Positions 8,727-18,240 of a stretch of 64,000 bases of DNA are shown one piece after another; position 1 is the stretch's first letter; each line of letters starts with the position of its first letter. The stretch is from an uncultured Eubacteriales bacterium (GTDB lineage Bacteria > Bacillota > Clostridia > Peptostreptococcales > Anaerovoracaceae). Location of the stretch: NCBI GenBank assembly GCA_902776285.1, contig CACYPK010000017.1:53748-117747 (forward strand), written 5' to 3'. The notes under the pieces were generated by a model. That model worked only from the letters and a program-made list of their open reading frames with translations, searched no databases and was not told where the DNA came from. Made by a program: the position numbers and the translations under genes.

Positions 8727-8755
8727 GACCCGGAGCAAAGCTCCGGGTCAATTTT
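8727..8755. terminator. Bidirectional intrinsic terminator
   Basis: Perfect 10-bp stem GACCCGGAGC / GCTCCGGGTC with a 3-base loop, T-rich on both flanks. It separates the convergent MFS and RpiB-family genes. Confidence 0.85.
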
Positions 8756-8766
8756 GTATTCTGCTG

Positions 8767-9234
8767 TTATATTTCTTCAACGGGTACGCAGCACTTGTCG
8801 TTGATATCGCACACCTTCTGTACTCTTCTCCTGTATTTCTCTTCCATGAGAGGATCTGTATTGAGCCATGTCTTTACGATCTCCATTGAAATAAGCGTCC
8901 CTATTATCTTGGCTCCCAGGCAGAGAATATTGGAATCCGTATGCTGACGGGCCAGAGTCGCGCAAAGCGGATCCTGACAGACAGCCGCGTAGCATCCGTT
9001 GATCTTGTTGGCGATCAGAGCGCTTCCGTATCCGACTCCGTCGCAGAAAATGCCTCTGTCACATTCGCCCTTTGCTACCGCAAGAGCCGCAGGAAAAACA
9101 AAATCTGACAAATCGCAGCTTTTTTCATCATATGTACCAAAGTCCTCTACTTCATAGCCGTTTGAGAGAAGATATGCCTTTATCTCGTTCTTCATCGCCG
9201 TTCCGGCATGATCATTTGCCATCGCTATTTTCAT
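8767..9234 (-). CDS. RpiB/LacA/LacB-family sugar-phosphate isomerase
   Basis: A 155-residue protein with the family opening MKIAMANDHAG (His9), the GIFCDGVGYG loop (61-70), the NKINGCYAAVCQDP stretch and the RQHTDSNILCLGAKIIG block. In standard RpiB the catalytic cysteine directly precedes the GxG of the loop; here that position is Asp65 and a cysteine lies one residue earlier. It may isomerise a pentose phosphate or another aldose phosphate by a modified mechanism. The ATG at 9234 is preferred to an in-frame start at 9279 because AAGGGAG lies nine bases upstream. Confidence 0.85.
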   Translation of the reverse strand: MKIAMANDHAGTAMKNEIKAYLLSNGYEVEDFGTYDEKSCDLSDFVFPAALAVAKGECDRGIFCDGVGYGSALIANKINGCYAAVCQDPLCATLARQHTDSNILCLGAKIIGTLISMEIVKTWLNTDPLMEEKYRRRVQKVCDINDKCCVPVEEI

Positions 9235-9359
9235 ATTGTACATCTCCCTTCTTCTCTTGTTCCTTTGAGCATCATTCAAATTATGAGTGCATGTCCCGCA
9301 GACGTTTTCACTATTTGATCTTGATCATGTTTGCTTTCTTAATCATACCACATACACAC

Positions 9360-9389
9360 AAAAACCTTGGAGTGTTAAATACCCCAAGG
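9360..9389 (-). terminator. Intrinsic terminator after small membrane gene
   Basis: A 9-bp stem with one G-U pair (9365-9373 with 9381-9389, 7-base loop), followed by TTTT on the minus strand and CTTCTTTTTT on the plus strand. It ends the gene at 9422-9604 and could act in both directions. Confidence 0.7.
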
Positions 9390-9421
9390 CTTCTTTTTTC
9401 TCAATGGCATACGCGGATCGA

Positions 9422-9604
9422 TTATTTTGTCAGTCCTTCTGCTATCTCGATCCCCTTAGTGAAAGCGTCCCAGCCGTCATACTTGAGCTTGACCGGGATA
9501 TACATCGTCAGATTCCCGAGTACAGGCAGGCCGTACTTGTTGAGGTACTTGACTGTTCCGACAACACCGCCTACGAGGGCTGCGCAAACTACTAATTTCT
9601 TCAT
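9422..9604 (-). CDS. Small single-pass membrane protein, unknown
   Basis: Sixty residues: a basic start (MKK), one hydrophobic segment (about 4-20, Gly/Val/Ala-rich) and a short polar tail. AGGAG lies eight bases before the ATG at 9604; an upstream TTG at 9610 is possible but less well placed. A terminator follows. The good ribosome site and terminator support a real gene. No function can be assigned. Confidence 0.55.
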   Translation of the reverse strand: MKKLVVCAALVGGVVGTVKYLNKYGLPVLGNLTMYIPVKLKYDGWDAFTKGIEIAEGLTK

Positions 9605-9696
9605 TTTCAAAACTCCTCCCGTTCAGATAAAGCTGCTGTTAGATTTTTTATACCACTCACAGCGCGAAAAAACAACTGAGAGCGACTTGGTATTGA

Positions 9697-9930
9697 CTAT
9701 GTGTTCCGGTCCGGCACGGATCCTTCTGCTTCGGGATCTTCATTGTCCGGTTTCTCTGCTTCCGGAGTTTCTTCATCAGACTCTTTATTGTCAGATTCTT
9801 CCCCGCCGGATCCCCTTTTTCCGGGTTTTTTGTAATAATAATTATATTCAATGACGGCTATCATCGCCAACAGACCTATTAACAGTTTCCACCAGTTATG
9901 CACCAGCCAGGCAGTAAGCAGAATCAGCAT
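9697..9930 (-). CDS. Small membrane protein with acidic tail, unknown
   Basis: Seventy-seven residues. A hydrophobic N-terminal helix (about 1-27, with several Trp) is followed by a highly acidic, Pro/Glu/Asp-rich disordered tail. AAAGGA lies about 11 bases before the ATG. It precedes the 60-residue membrane gene in the same direction. The amphipathic layout is typical of small envelope-stress or membrane-associated peptides, but nothing ties it to a known family. Confidence 0.5.
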   Translation of the reverse strand: MLILLTAWLVHNWWKLLIGLLAMIAVIEYNYYYKKPGKRGSGGEESDNKESDEETPEAEKPDNEDPEAEGSVPDRNT

Positions 9931-10042
9931 TTACACACCGTCCTTTCATTCATCCTTAAAATTATACAATAATCTCCGGCACAGCGAAAATGCTTTTCTT
10001 CCGGTCAAAAGGGAAATCCTCCTCGTCTTTTGAAATGGTCAA

Positions 10043-10051
10043 TGATATAAT
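10043..10051 (+). promoter_or_regulatory. Extended -10 promoter of the 72-residue membrane gene
   Basis: TGATATAAT, a consensus extended -10 element, 30 bases before the ATG at 10082. No good -35 hexamer is visible at 17 bases, as is common for this promoter type. Confidence 0.6.
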
Positions 10052-10081
10052 TACCGACAACAATGAAGGAGGGCGTCTCAG

Positions 10082-10300
10082 ATGGATGAAGAAAAAGATA
10101 TAAAAGGCATTATATTCACCATTATAGTCATTGCCGGTTTTGCTCTGATCTTTATATTTGTGCCCCGCCTTGTCCAGGAATACGGATTGAACCACGGCAA
10201 GACATGGGGAAAGGGAATAGGCTATCTCGCCGTTGCCCTGGCCTGGTGGTTCTGGACCGAGTTATGTTTGATTATCAAGAACCACAGCGATATCGATTGA
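10082..10300 (+). CDS. Small two-helix membrane protein, unknown
   Basis: Seventy-two residues with two hydrophobic segments (about 9-29 and 45-64) and charged ends. GGAGGG lies eight bases before the ATG, an extended -10 box is upstream and a strong terminator follows 12 bases after the stop, so this is a complete monocistronic gene. Function unknown. Confidence 0.65.
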   Translation: MDEEKDIKGIIFTIIVIAGFALIFIFVPRLVQEYGLNHGKTWGKGIGYLAVALAWWFWTELCLIIKNHSDID

Positions 10301-10312
10301 TGATAACGAAAA

Positions 10313-10340
10313 GCCTCCGGAGATCCGGAGGCTCTTTTTT
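10313..10340 (+). terminator. Strong intrinsic terminator
   Basis: Perfect 9-bp stem GCCTCCGGA / TCCGGAGGC with a 2-base centre and a TCTTTTTT tail. Ends the small gene at 10082-10300. Confidence 0.88.
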
Positions 10341-10410
10341 GTTTCGATGCGGATCTTCAGCCATGAGCAAAGCTCCGACAAGCTCGCTTGATTGGAGCTC
10401 CCGGCGTCTG

Positions 10411-11457
10411 TTATACGAAGAAGAATGCCGCTCCGATCATGACATATACTGTCACCAGCTGGAGTCCCTCAAGCCAGTTCGATTCTCCGTCTGAAGCAAC
10501 ACGGTTCGCGATGAGTACCGATCCTGTCACCGCGACCAGTTCAAACGGCGTAAATACTATGCTCATCGGTGTGAACAGAAGGCTGAGCAGTGTCAGCACA
10601 GGTATGACGAAGAGGATTATCTGCAAACTCGACCCCAAAGCTATCTCTATGGCGGCGTTCATCTTGTTCTTTACCGCCATGATGATCGCTGATGAGTGCT
10701 CGGCAGCATTGCCGATTATAGGGACGAGGATGATGCCTACGAATGTCTTGTGGAGTCCCGCACTTTCGGCCATAGGCTCCACTGTGGCCACGAATATCTC
10801 CGAAAGGAGGGCGATGCATATCGTCGATGCTATAAGCAGAATGATCGCGCGAGGCAGGCTCGCTGTATGACCTTCCTCTTCATCAGGGATCGATTCCTCA
10901 TACAGGTTGCGGTGTGTCACGAAAGTGAACACGAACTGCATGACGTATACGAGCAGCATAAGCAGAGCGATTATCACGCTGAGGCCTTCGTACTCTGTCG
11001 TCAGGCTACTCTCCGGGAACGCGTGTGTGAATATCGCCGGGATAGACAGCCCGAGCACCGACAGAAGGAGCATGCTCGATGTTATGTTTATGGAGTTTTT
11101 ATTGAACGTCTGGGTCTTGTATTTAAGCCCGCCCAGCAGCATCGACATTCCCAGCACCAGCAATATGTTGCCGATGACTGAACCCGCGAGCGACGCCTTA
11201 ACGACATCGAACATCCCTTCCTTCATGGCGACGAAAGCGATGATAAGCTCTGTCGCGTTTCCAAAGGTCGCGTTCAGCAGACCGCCTATCTTCTGTCCGC
11301 AGAAACAGGCGATGTCATCGGTGCTCTTTCCCATTACTCCCGCCAGCGGGATTATCGCCAGCGAACTGCACAGGAAGAGCGCGGGATCCGAAAACCCCAT
11401 GAATTTACCCGCGATGGTGACCGGTATGAAAACCAGCAATATGTAAAGATACTTCAA
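10411..11457 (-). CDS. CaCA-family cation/proton exchanger (Cax type)
   Basis: About 348 residues with two inverted halves, each holding a CaCA alpha repeat: GNATELIIAFVAMKEG with GSVIGN in the first and GNAAEHSSAIIMAVKNK with GSSLQI in the second. The two GNxxE glutamates are the ion-binding residues of Ca2+/H+ exchangers. Start taken as TTG at 11457, seven bases after GGGAGAG. Longer in-frame starts would run through the upstream gene and add about 54 residues with no family resemblance. It is the last gene of the arginine/pyrimidine run. Calcium or manganese efflux is likely. Confidence 0.88.
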   Translation of the reverse strand: MKYLYILLVFIPVTIAGKFMGFSDPALFLCSSLAIIPLAGVMGKSTDDIACFCGQKIGGLLNATFGNATELIIAFVAMKEGMFDVVKASLAGSVIGNILLVLGMSMLLGGLKYKTQTFNKNSINITSSMLLLSVLGLSIPAIFTHAFPESSLTTEYEGLSVIIALLMLLVYVMQFVFTFVTHRNLYEESIPDEEEGHTASLPRAIILLIASTICIALLSEIFVATVEPMAESAGLHKTFVGIILVPIIGNAAEHSSAIIMAVKNKMNAAIEIALGSSLQIILFVIPVLTLLSLLFTPMSIVFTPFELVAVTGSVLIANRVASDGESNWLEGLQLVTVYVMIGAAFFFV

Positions 11458-11461
11458 AACG

Positions 11462-11833
11462 TTACTCTCCCTTGCTTTCTTCCGGCCTGTCCTGAGCGTC
11501 GTGCTTGCCGGTGGTCTTGTTTTTGTTCTTTTTACGCTTGAACACGACTTTGAATATGAATACGAGCAGTCCGACAATGATGAGCGTGGCTCCTGCCAGG
11601 ACCATGATCTCCGCGACACCCTTTGGGACCGCGAGCTGCGATACCTTATAGCCCAGCCAGAAGACCAGCGCGCCGATCGCCGCAGTATCGAGTCCCCTTA
11701 TATACTTTCTTACTTTATCAAGAATAAGGCTCAGCAATACGATGGCGATGATGCCGGCTATAACATACAGCAATAATTTGGACTTGAATATCTCCGGGTT
11801 TTCCCTGAATAAATCGATAATGTCTCCAAACAT
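11462..11833 (-). CDS. Small membrane protein with basic tail, unknown
   Basis: A 123-residue protein with about three hydrophobic segments (roughly 20-40, 50-66, 74-96) and a Lys/Asn-rich C-terminal tail. It lies between pyrI (13 bases) and the exchanger gene (4 bases) in the same operon. No known family recognised. The tight spacing with the exchanger suggests the two function together. Confidence 0.7.
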   Translation of the reverse strand: MFGDIIDLFRENPEIFKSKLLLYVIAGIIAIVLLSLILDKVRKYIRGLDTAAIGALVFWLGYKVSQLAVPKGVAEIMVLAGATLIIVGLLVFIFKVVFKRKKNKNKTTGKHDAQDRPEESKGE

Positions 11834-11846
11834 GGGGATCCTCCTC

Positions 11847-12272
11847 TTACTTGTTCTCGCGGTAAAGAGTATCGCAGTACACGCATCTGTAGCTGCGCGC
11901 CTCCTTATCTATGAGCCTGAACTTCTGCGGTATGCCTCTTTCCACCGAGGTGATGCACCTTGGGTTGCGGCATTCGATGACGTCCGTGAGGATCTCCGGC
12001 GGGGCCGGTCTGACCTTTTTTACAAGCTTGCGATCCTTCACGACATTGACCGTGATGTTTGTGTCTATGTATCCGATCAGGTCATAGTCGAGAGGTATGT
12101 CCGCGTCGATCTTGATGATGTCCTTCATGCCGTATTTTGCGCTGCTTGCCCTCTGTATGATGGCTACAGTGCAGTCCGCCTTGTCGAGGCCAAGGAGGTG
12201 ATAAAGCTCAAAACCCTTGCCGGCCTTGATGTGGTCCAGCACATATCCCGTGTTGATTCCGTCTATGTTCAT
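11847..12272 (-). CDS. pyrI: Aspartate carbamoyltransferase regulatory subunit
   Basis: A 141-residue PyrI. The nucleotide-binding N-domain includes KGFELYHLLGL and the C-domain holds the four zinc ligands Cys101, Cys106, Cys130 and Cys133 (CRNPRC and CVYC). It binds PyrB trimers and conveys allosteric control by nucleotides. GGAGG lies six bases before the ATG; the gene begins 12 bases after pyrB. Separate pyrB and pyrI genes indicate an allosteric holoenzyme. Confidence 0.96.
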   Translation of the reverse strand: MNIDGINTGYVLDHIKAGKGFELYHLLGLDKADCTVAIIQRASSAKYGMKDIIKIDADIPLDYDLIGYIDTNITVNVVKDRKLVKKVRPAPPEILTDVIECRNPRCITSVERGIPQKFRLIDKEARSYRCVYCDTLYRENK

Positions 12273-12284
12273 ATGAAACCTCCT

Positions 12285-13205
<921 letters not shown>

Positions 13206-13229
13206 GCGGATCCCCTTTCTGTTTATCGA

Positions 13230-14354
13230 TTACTGTCTCGCCTTGGAATACTGTTTCCAGTCAAGATCCAGTCCGTTTGCTACTATTGTGATAAAGTCCT
13301 GCACGTTGGTCACGATGGTGGTAGCCGCGAGGCTTCCCCTGTCGAGCAGCTTGTTGACTACAAACTCATCGGCGTCCACTGTATAAAGGAATACCGGCCT
13401 GACAGTGCCGTCATCAAGCACTCTGAACGACGGTGTCATGTTTCCCGTCGCGATGGTGTGAAGCATGGTAGCCAGGCAGATGACCGTGGTCGTCTTTCTA
13501 ATCACCTTGCGCATTTCGTTCTGTCCCTCATAGACGTCCGCGATGACTTCCGGGATAGGGCCGTCATCTCTTATGGAGCCGGTCAGTACGACAGGCACAT
13601 CGTTCCTGAAGCAGCTGTAGATGATGCCGTTGTCGATGCCGTAGTCCTTTATGAACTGCGGGATCGAGCCGCTTCGCCGCACCCTGTTATCCACGTCGAG
13701 ATGGTTGTAGTGGCCGTTGGGCATCGACCTCTGAGTGTAGATGTCCTGCCCGAGCGCGGTGTTTAGCATGGCACCCTCAAGGTCATGCGTCGCCAGAGCG
13801 TTGCCGGCCATCAGCGCGTCTACGTAGCCGTATTCTACCAAAGACTGCATGCAGGCTCTCGCGTCATGATCAAATGCGAACGCCGGACCCATGACCCAAG
13901 TAATGAATCCGTGCTCTTTTTCATATTTGAGCAGTTCAAACAATTTGTCATAGTCGTGCGCGTATGAGGTCTCTCTGCTGCGTCCCTGGCGGAACACGAA
14001 CTGGTCAGCGATCTCGCTCTCATAGACCTCAAAGCCTTTGCTGTGCACATAGATGCCTTCATGTCCGTCCTCGCTCCGGCCCAGAACCACCATGTCTCCC
14101 TTGCGGAGGTTGCGGTTCTCGACTACGTCGAGCCGTCCGTCCGGTCTCAGCACGACGCTCGAGTCCATGCGGCTCTCTCCGGCAAGTCTCCATTCTCCGT
14201 TCACCTTGAAATATTCCGGGAACATTGAAGTACTGTGATAGTACTCCGGCGCCACGCCGTCCATGTCCGCGGCTTCGAGCCTGCAGTCAGGAGCGTTCGC
14301 GAGTTCCGGCCTTGTGAAATCCGGTGCTGTGTACACAGGCATTTCAAACAACAT
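13230..14354 (-). CDS. TIGR00300-type (archaeal-type) ornithine cyclodeaminase candidate
   Basis: A 374-residue protein matching the LOR/SDH conserved family (TIGR00300), seen in MAGNALATHDLE, the GSIRDDGPIPEVI block, MLHTIATGNMTPS and KLLDRGS. Archaeal members and the C-terminal part of cyanobacterial ArgZ/AgrE are reported to act in ornithine-to-proline conversion with NAD. It lacks an obvious separate N-terminal regulatory domain. It lies directly downstream of the arginine deiminase and ornithine carbamoyltransferase genes, exactly where an ornithine-consuming enzyme fits. The match is to the family as remembered; activity on ornithine is inference. Confidence 0.75.
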   Translation of the reverse strand: MLFEMPVYTAPDFTRPELANAPDCRLEAADMDGVAPEYYHSTSMFPEYFKVNGEWRLAGESRMDSSVVLRPDGRLDVVENRNLRKGDMVVLGRSEDGHEGIYVHSKGFEVYESEIADQFVFRQGRSRETSYAHDYDKLFELLKYEKEHGFITWVMGPAFAFDHDARACMQSLVEYGYVDALMAGNALATHDLEGAMLNTALGQDIYTQRSMPNGHYNHLDVDNRVRRSGSIPQFIKDYGIDNGIIYSCFRNDVPVVLTGSIRDDGPIPEVIADVYEGQNEMRKVIRKTTTVICLATMLHTIATGNMTPSFRVLDDGTVRPVFLYTVDADEFVVNKLLDRGSLAATTIVTNVQDFITIVANGLDLDWKQYSKARQ

Positions 14355-14389
14355 CTTCCTGATATCTCCTCTCTGAAACAGTGTTATCT

Positions 14390-15388
14390 TTAACCGGCAA
14401 GGGTCGCTACAACGACAGCCTTTATGGTGTGCAGTCTGTTTTCTGCCTCATCGAATACGACGGAGTTCCTGCCGCTGAATACCTCTTCGGTCACCTCGCG
14501 TATGTCGTATCCGAGCTTCATCTGCTCGGCCGCCATTGTCGTATCGAAGTTGTGGAACGAAGGCAGGCAATGCATGAAGATGTAATCAGGATTCTCCGTC
14601 TTTGCCGTGAGCTCTTCAGTGACCTTGAACGGTGTCAGCATCCTGACTCTCTCAGGTATCTGATCCTCTTCACCCATGGATGCCCAGATGTCGGTGTAGA
14701 TGACGTCCGCGCCTTTCAGACAGGACTCATCGCTCGATACTGAGATCTTTGCTCCGGTCTCTGCTGCCACGGCGTTGGCCCTCTTCAGCACTTCGGGATC
14801 GACTCCGCCGCAGAGTTCCTCAGGTCCGTATGCCACAAACTCCATACCCATCTTGGCGCAGCCGTACATCCACGCGTACGCCATATTGTTGCGTACGTCG
14901 CCTACGAATACGACCTTCACCTCGTTCAGCGGCTTGTCGATGTGCTCTTCGATCGTCATGATATCGGCGAGTATCTGCGTCGGATGGTCCACGTCAGTGA
15001 GGCCGTTCCATACCGGGACTCCGGACTCTCTGGCCAGTTCCTCAACTACGGCCTGCTCAAAGCCTCTGTATTCGATGCCGTCAAACATTCGCCCCAGCAC
15101 CCTGGCCGTGTCAGCGATGCTTTCCTTCTTGCCCATCTGCGAGCTCTTGCTGTCCAAAAATGTTACGCCGGCTCCTTCATCCATGGCGGCTACCTCGAAC
15201 GAGCATCTCGTTCTTGTCGAAGTCTTCTCAAAGAGCAGCACTATGTTCTTGCCCTCGAGAGTCCGTCCCTTGATCCCGCTTTTTTTCTTCGCCTTCAGCT
15301 CGTGAGCGAGATCGAGCAGATACCGGATCTCCTCCGGCGTGAAGTCCATAAGTGTCAGAAAATTTCTTCCTTTAAGGTTGATTGCCAT
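14390..15388 (-). CDS. argF: Ornithine carbamoyltransferase
   Basis: A 332-residue enzyme with the carbamoyl-phosphate motif STRTRCSFE (57-65), the SSQMGKKES loop (82-90), HPTQ (135-138) and the ornithine-side FMHCLPSFHNFDT. The start at 15388 has CGGAGG five bases upstream and is chosen over an in-frame ATG at 15421, which would overlap the arginine deiminase gene. In this operon, 22 bases after arcA, the enzyme most likely works in the catabolic direction (citrulline plus phosphate to ornithine and carbamoyl phosphate, arcB role). Confidence 0.95.
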   Translation of the reverse strand: MAINLKGRNFLTLMDFTPEEIRYLLDLAHELKAKKKSGIKGRTLEGKNIVLLFEKTSTRTRCSFEVAAMDEGAGVTFLDSKSSQMGKKESIADTARVLGRMFDGIEYRGFEQAVVEELARESGVPVWNGLTDVDHPTQILADIMTIEEHIDKPLNEVKVVFVGDVRNNMAYAWMYGCAKMGMEFVAYGPEELCGGVDPEVLKRANAVAAETGAKISVSSDESCLKGADVIYTDIWASMGEEDQIPERVRMLTPFKVTEELTAKTENPDYIFMHCLPSFHNFDTTMAAEQMKLGYDIREVTEEVFSGRNSVVFDEAENRLHTIKAVVVATLAG

Positions 15389-15410
15389 TCTATCCTCCGT
15401 TAGTGATATT

Positions 15411-16631
15411 TTATAGATCATCCCTGTTTACCGGACACGACATGCAGCGCGGACCGCCCCTGCCTCTTGACAGTTCCGAGCTTGGCATCGTCAGCACCTC
15501 TATGCCGTTTTTGTCCAGCAGATCGTTGGTTACGTAGTTTCTTTCATATGTGATGACCTTGCCCGGCGCTATGCATAATGTGTTGGATCCGTCGTTCCAC
15601 TGCTCTCTCTGAGCTGCCATCACATCATCGCCTCCGCAGCGTATAAGCCTGACGCCGGGCAGACCGAGTTCCTTGGCGAGAATGTCGTCCAGATCTTCGG
15701 TAATCGACTTCAGCTTTATCTCTTCGTTCGCTTTGAGGCTGAGCTCATATATCTGCAGCGGCCCTTCTATCTCAGGATGGATCGTGAACTTGTCATGGTC
15801 GACCATGGTGAGTACTGTGTCAAGGTGCATGAACGCTCTCCTCTTAGGTATGTTGAACACCAGTACCTTCCTGAAATCCGATTCAGCGAGCAGGTTTTTT
15901 GTGAGTCTTTCGATCCCCGCAGCCGTAGTCCTCTGTGAAAGGCCTACCGCGACTATGTCCTTGCTCAGCACCAGTATGTCGCCGCCTTCGAGGCTGAACG
16001 GGTCATTGTAGTCATACCATTTTTCCGTGCCAGCCGGCGCGAAATCGCTGTTGAACTCATATATGTACCTGAACAGCATGCTCTCACGCCTTCTTGTGGC
16101 CGTGCTCATGTGGTGTATGGTGACTCCGTTTCCGACGCAGGCAGCCTGATCGCGCGTGAAGTACATGTTTGGCATCGGATCCAAATAGAACGGATATGCC
16201 TCGTTTATCTTCTCGGCGAGCGTCCTCGGTTTATAATCCGGGATATCGGTCTTTCTTATTCCGGCTATGACCTTGTTGACCAGATCATGCGGCGTCATAG
16301 CTATGAGATACGCGTAGATCGCCTCTTTTACTCCGCGCGATGAGAAGTTCACTTCATCGAGCATCTCCCTTATGAAGCGGTCCTTTATATCCGGCTTTTC
16401 TATCGCCTTTGCGACTTCATCGACGTAATAAACGACCTCGACGCCGTTCTTTCTGAGGATATCGGCAAAGCGGTCGTGTTCCTGCTGAGCCACTTTCAGG
16501 TAAGGGATATCATCAAACAGAAGTCTGGCGAAGTTGTCCGGGACGAGCCCGTCGACTTCACCGCCTATGCGATGAAGCAGCACCTTGTTGAGTTTGCCTA
16601 TCTCCGAATAGTTGTGTACTCCGCGTACCAT
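15411..16631 (-). CDS. arcA: Arginine deiminase
   Basis: A 406-residue arginine deiminase (arginine to citrulline and ammonia). Landmarks: MPNMYFTRD, the SLEGGDILVL block, FMHLDTVLTMVD with the catalytic His, and the C-terminal RGRGGPRCMSCP with catalytic Cys396. Length is normal. First gene of the run leading to ornithine carbamoyltransferase, cyclodeaminase-like protein and PyrBI. No carbamate kinase or arginine/ornithine antiporter gene is present in the window. Confidence 0.96.
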   Translation of the reverse strand: MVRGVHNYSEIGKLNKVLLHRIGGEVDGLVPDNFARLLFDDIPYLKVAQQEHDRFADILRKNGVEVVYYVDEVAKAIEKPDIKDRFIREMLDEVNFSSRGVKEAIYAYLIAMTPHDLVNKVIAGIRKTDIPDYKPRTLAEKINEAYPFYLDPMPNMYFTRDQAACVGNGVTIHHMSTATRRRESMLFRYIYEFNSDFAPAGTEKWYDYNDPFSLEGGDILVLSKDIVAVGLSQRTTAAGIERLTKNLLAESDFRKVLVFNIPKRRAFMHLDTVLTMVDHDKFTIHPEIEGPLQIYELSLKANEEIKLKSITEDLDDILAKELGLPGVRLIRCGGDDVMAAQREQWNDGSNTLCIAPGKVITYERNYVTNDLLDKNGIEVLTMPSSELSRGRGGPRCMSCPVNRDDL

Positions 16632-16637
16632 TATCTG

Positions 16638-16826
16638 TTATTCCCTTTCCTGTTCCCTCGCGTGCTCTTCTTCTGCCTGCCTGAGCTTCTCGCCCAGACC
16701 GGTGAGCGCATCAAAAGGAGCGAACTGCTTGGCTCGCTGTGAACGGGGCATCTTTGGTCTAGCTGATTCCGGACGCTCCCATATCTTTTCCTTGTCCATT
16801 ATACTATTTATCCCGGTCTCTTTCAT
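16638..16826 (-). CDS. YolD-like small protein
   Basis: About 62 residues containing the YolD-family core RAKQFAPFDALTGLGE. Usual YolD proteins are around 100 residues, so this is short. Several starts are possible (GTG 16829, ATG 16826, ATG 16799) with no strong ribosome site. It lies 9 bases downstream of the Y-family polymerase, the classic YolD-UvrX pairing linked to DNA damage tolerance. Its end is 6 bases before arcA. Confidence 0.7.
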   Translation of the reverse strand: MKETGINSIMDKEKIWERPESARPKMPRSQRAKQFAPFDALTGLGEKLRQAEEEHAREQERE

Positions 16827-16835
16827 CACTTCTGC

Positions 16836-18221
16836 TCATTCTTTGTGGCCGCCGACCTGGTGATTCCTCTCCCTGGTAGTCGCGGCTTCTTCAAGATCCA
16901 TCCCCCTGAACATGGCGTCCTTGCCGTACTTGTTCCTGATGGAATTTACCGCCTCCTGCAGGGCAGTATCGCGTTTGAGTTTCGCCTGCGTCTCGGCGAC
17001 CGGGTCCGATCTGTCGTCTCTTTTCTTCTGACCCTGCGTCTTGCCTTCTTCCGCCGCCTCGGCATCCGCCAGGTCGAAAAGCGTCATCTGCTTGTCGGCG
17101 TCCCTCGGCTTTATGTCGTTGAAGTTGACGAATATCCTTCTGACCGGATACTCGTGGTCTGTGATCCTGTCGTAGAGATCCGCGACCGCCGGCATGATGA
17201 GCGAAGACGCGTCAGTTGCGACCGGAAACGACACCGACCCATGCGACATCGGCATATGCAGTGCATTACTGTATCCGACCGCGATCGATACGTTCTGGGT
17301 CACCTTGCTTATGCCCGTCATCTCGTGGCAGAGCTGCTCGGTCATCTCTTTTATTATGAGGCGGCCCTCATCATTGGTGTAGTCGCGCATCAGCACCTGA
17401 CCGTGCGAGAGCGAGTGGCTCTTCGTCTTGTATCCCTTTATGTCGGACATTTCGGTCGTCTCTATGCCGTACGCGTGGTCTATGAGGAGCTCCGCGTTTA
17501 TCCCGAACATCCTGTAGAACCAGTCTTCGTCATGCGCGGCCAGCTCAGCTATGCCGCCCATCGTAGTGATGCCTATGCGCTCAAACTTCTTAGCGGTCTG
17601 GCGTCCTATCATCCAGAAATCAGTGAGAGGCCTGTGGTCCCACAGCTGTTCTTTGTAAGCGGTCTCATCGAGCACGCCTATGAAGTCGTCAGCGTGCTTG
17701 GCGATTATGTCCATGGCTATTTTTGCCAGATACAGGTTAGGACCGACACCGGCAGTTGCCCTTACGCCTATGCGCTCATATACCTCCCTCATAAGGAGCT
17801 CGGCCATCTGCTTTGGATCGAGGCCGTAGATCCTGAGGTACTTTGTCACGTCAAAGAACACCTCATCTATCGAGTAGACGTGCATGTCCTCAGGCGCTAT
17901 GTAATCAAGGTAGACCTTGTATATGGCCGCGGCGTATTCAAGATAAAGGCTCATCCTCGGCGGAGCCATAATGTATTCGAAGCTTTTCGGTATCTCGAAC
18001 ACCCTGGGCCTGCCGCCGACTCCGCGCGCTTTGAGGGAAGGAGACACAGCGAGGCAGATGGTACGGTCCGAACGCGTCGGATCAGCCACGACAAGATCTG
18101 TCGTCATCGGGTCGAGACCGCGCTCTACACATTCGACGGAGGCATAGAAAGACTTGAGGTCTATGCAGACGTAGGACCTCTCCCAATTGCCGTAATCGAA
18201 TTTGCGCTCAGTCTTTTGCAT
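16836..18221 (-). CDS. Y-family DNA polymerase (UvrX/ImuB-like)
   Basis: A 461-residue translesion polymerase. Catalytic acidic residues are seen in CIDLKSFYASVE (Asp21, Glu30) and YSIDEVFFD (Asp119, Glu120), followed by the helix-hairpin region around ERIGITTMGGIAELA. A QMTLFDL motif near residue 380 matches a beta-clamp binding site. AAGGAG lies four bases before the ATG. Paired with a YolD-like gene, as in the UvrX lineage. No LexA box was found in the upstream palindromic element. Confidence 0.9.
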   Translation of the reverse strand: MQKTERKFDYGNWERSYVCIDLKSFYASVECVERGLDPMTTDLVVADPTRSDRTICLAVSPSLKARGVGGRPRVFEIPKSFEYIMAPPRMSLYLEYAAAIYKVYLDYIAPEDMHVYSIDEVFFDVTKYLRIYGLDPKQMAELLMREVYERIGVRATAGVGPNLYLAKIAMDIIAKHADDFIGVLDETAYKEQLWDHRPLTDFWMIGRQTAKKFERIGITTMGGIAELAAHDEDWFYRMFGINAELLIDHAYGIETTEMSDIKGYKTKSHSLSHGQVLMRDYTNDEGRLIIKEMTEQLCHEMTGISKVTQNVSIAVGYSNALHMPMSHGSVSFPVATDASSLIMPAVADLYDRITDHEYPVRRIFVNFNDIKPRDADKQMTLFDLADAEAAEEGKTQGQKKRDDRSDPVAETQAKLKRDTALQEAVNSIRNKYGKDAMFRGMDLEEAATTRERNHQVGGHKE

Positions 18222-18240
18222 GCAGCTCCTTATAATAATT

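Noticed and set aside
10355..10400. Hairpin after the cation exchanger gene
   Set aside because: AGCTCC / GGAGCT pair with a long loop and no T run; too weak to call a terminator.
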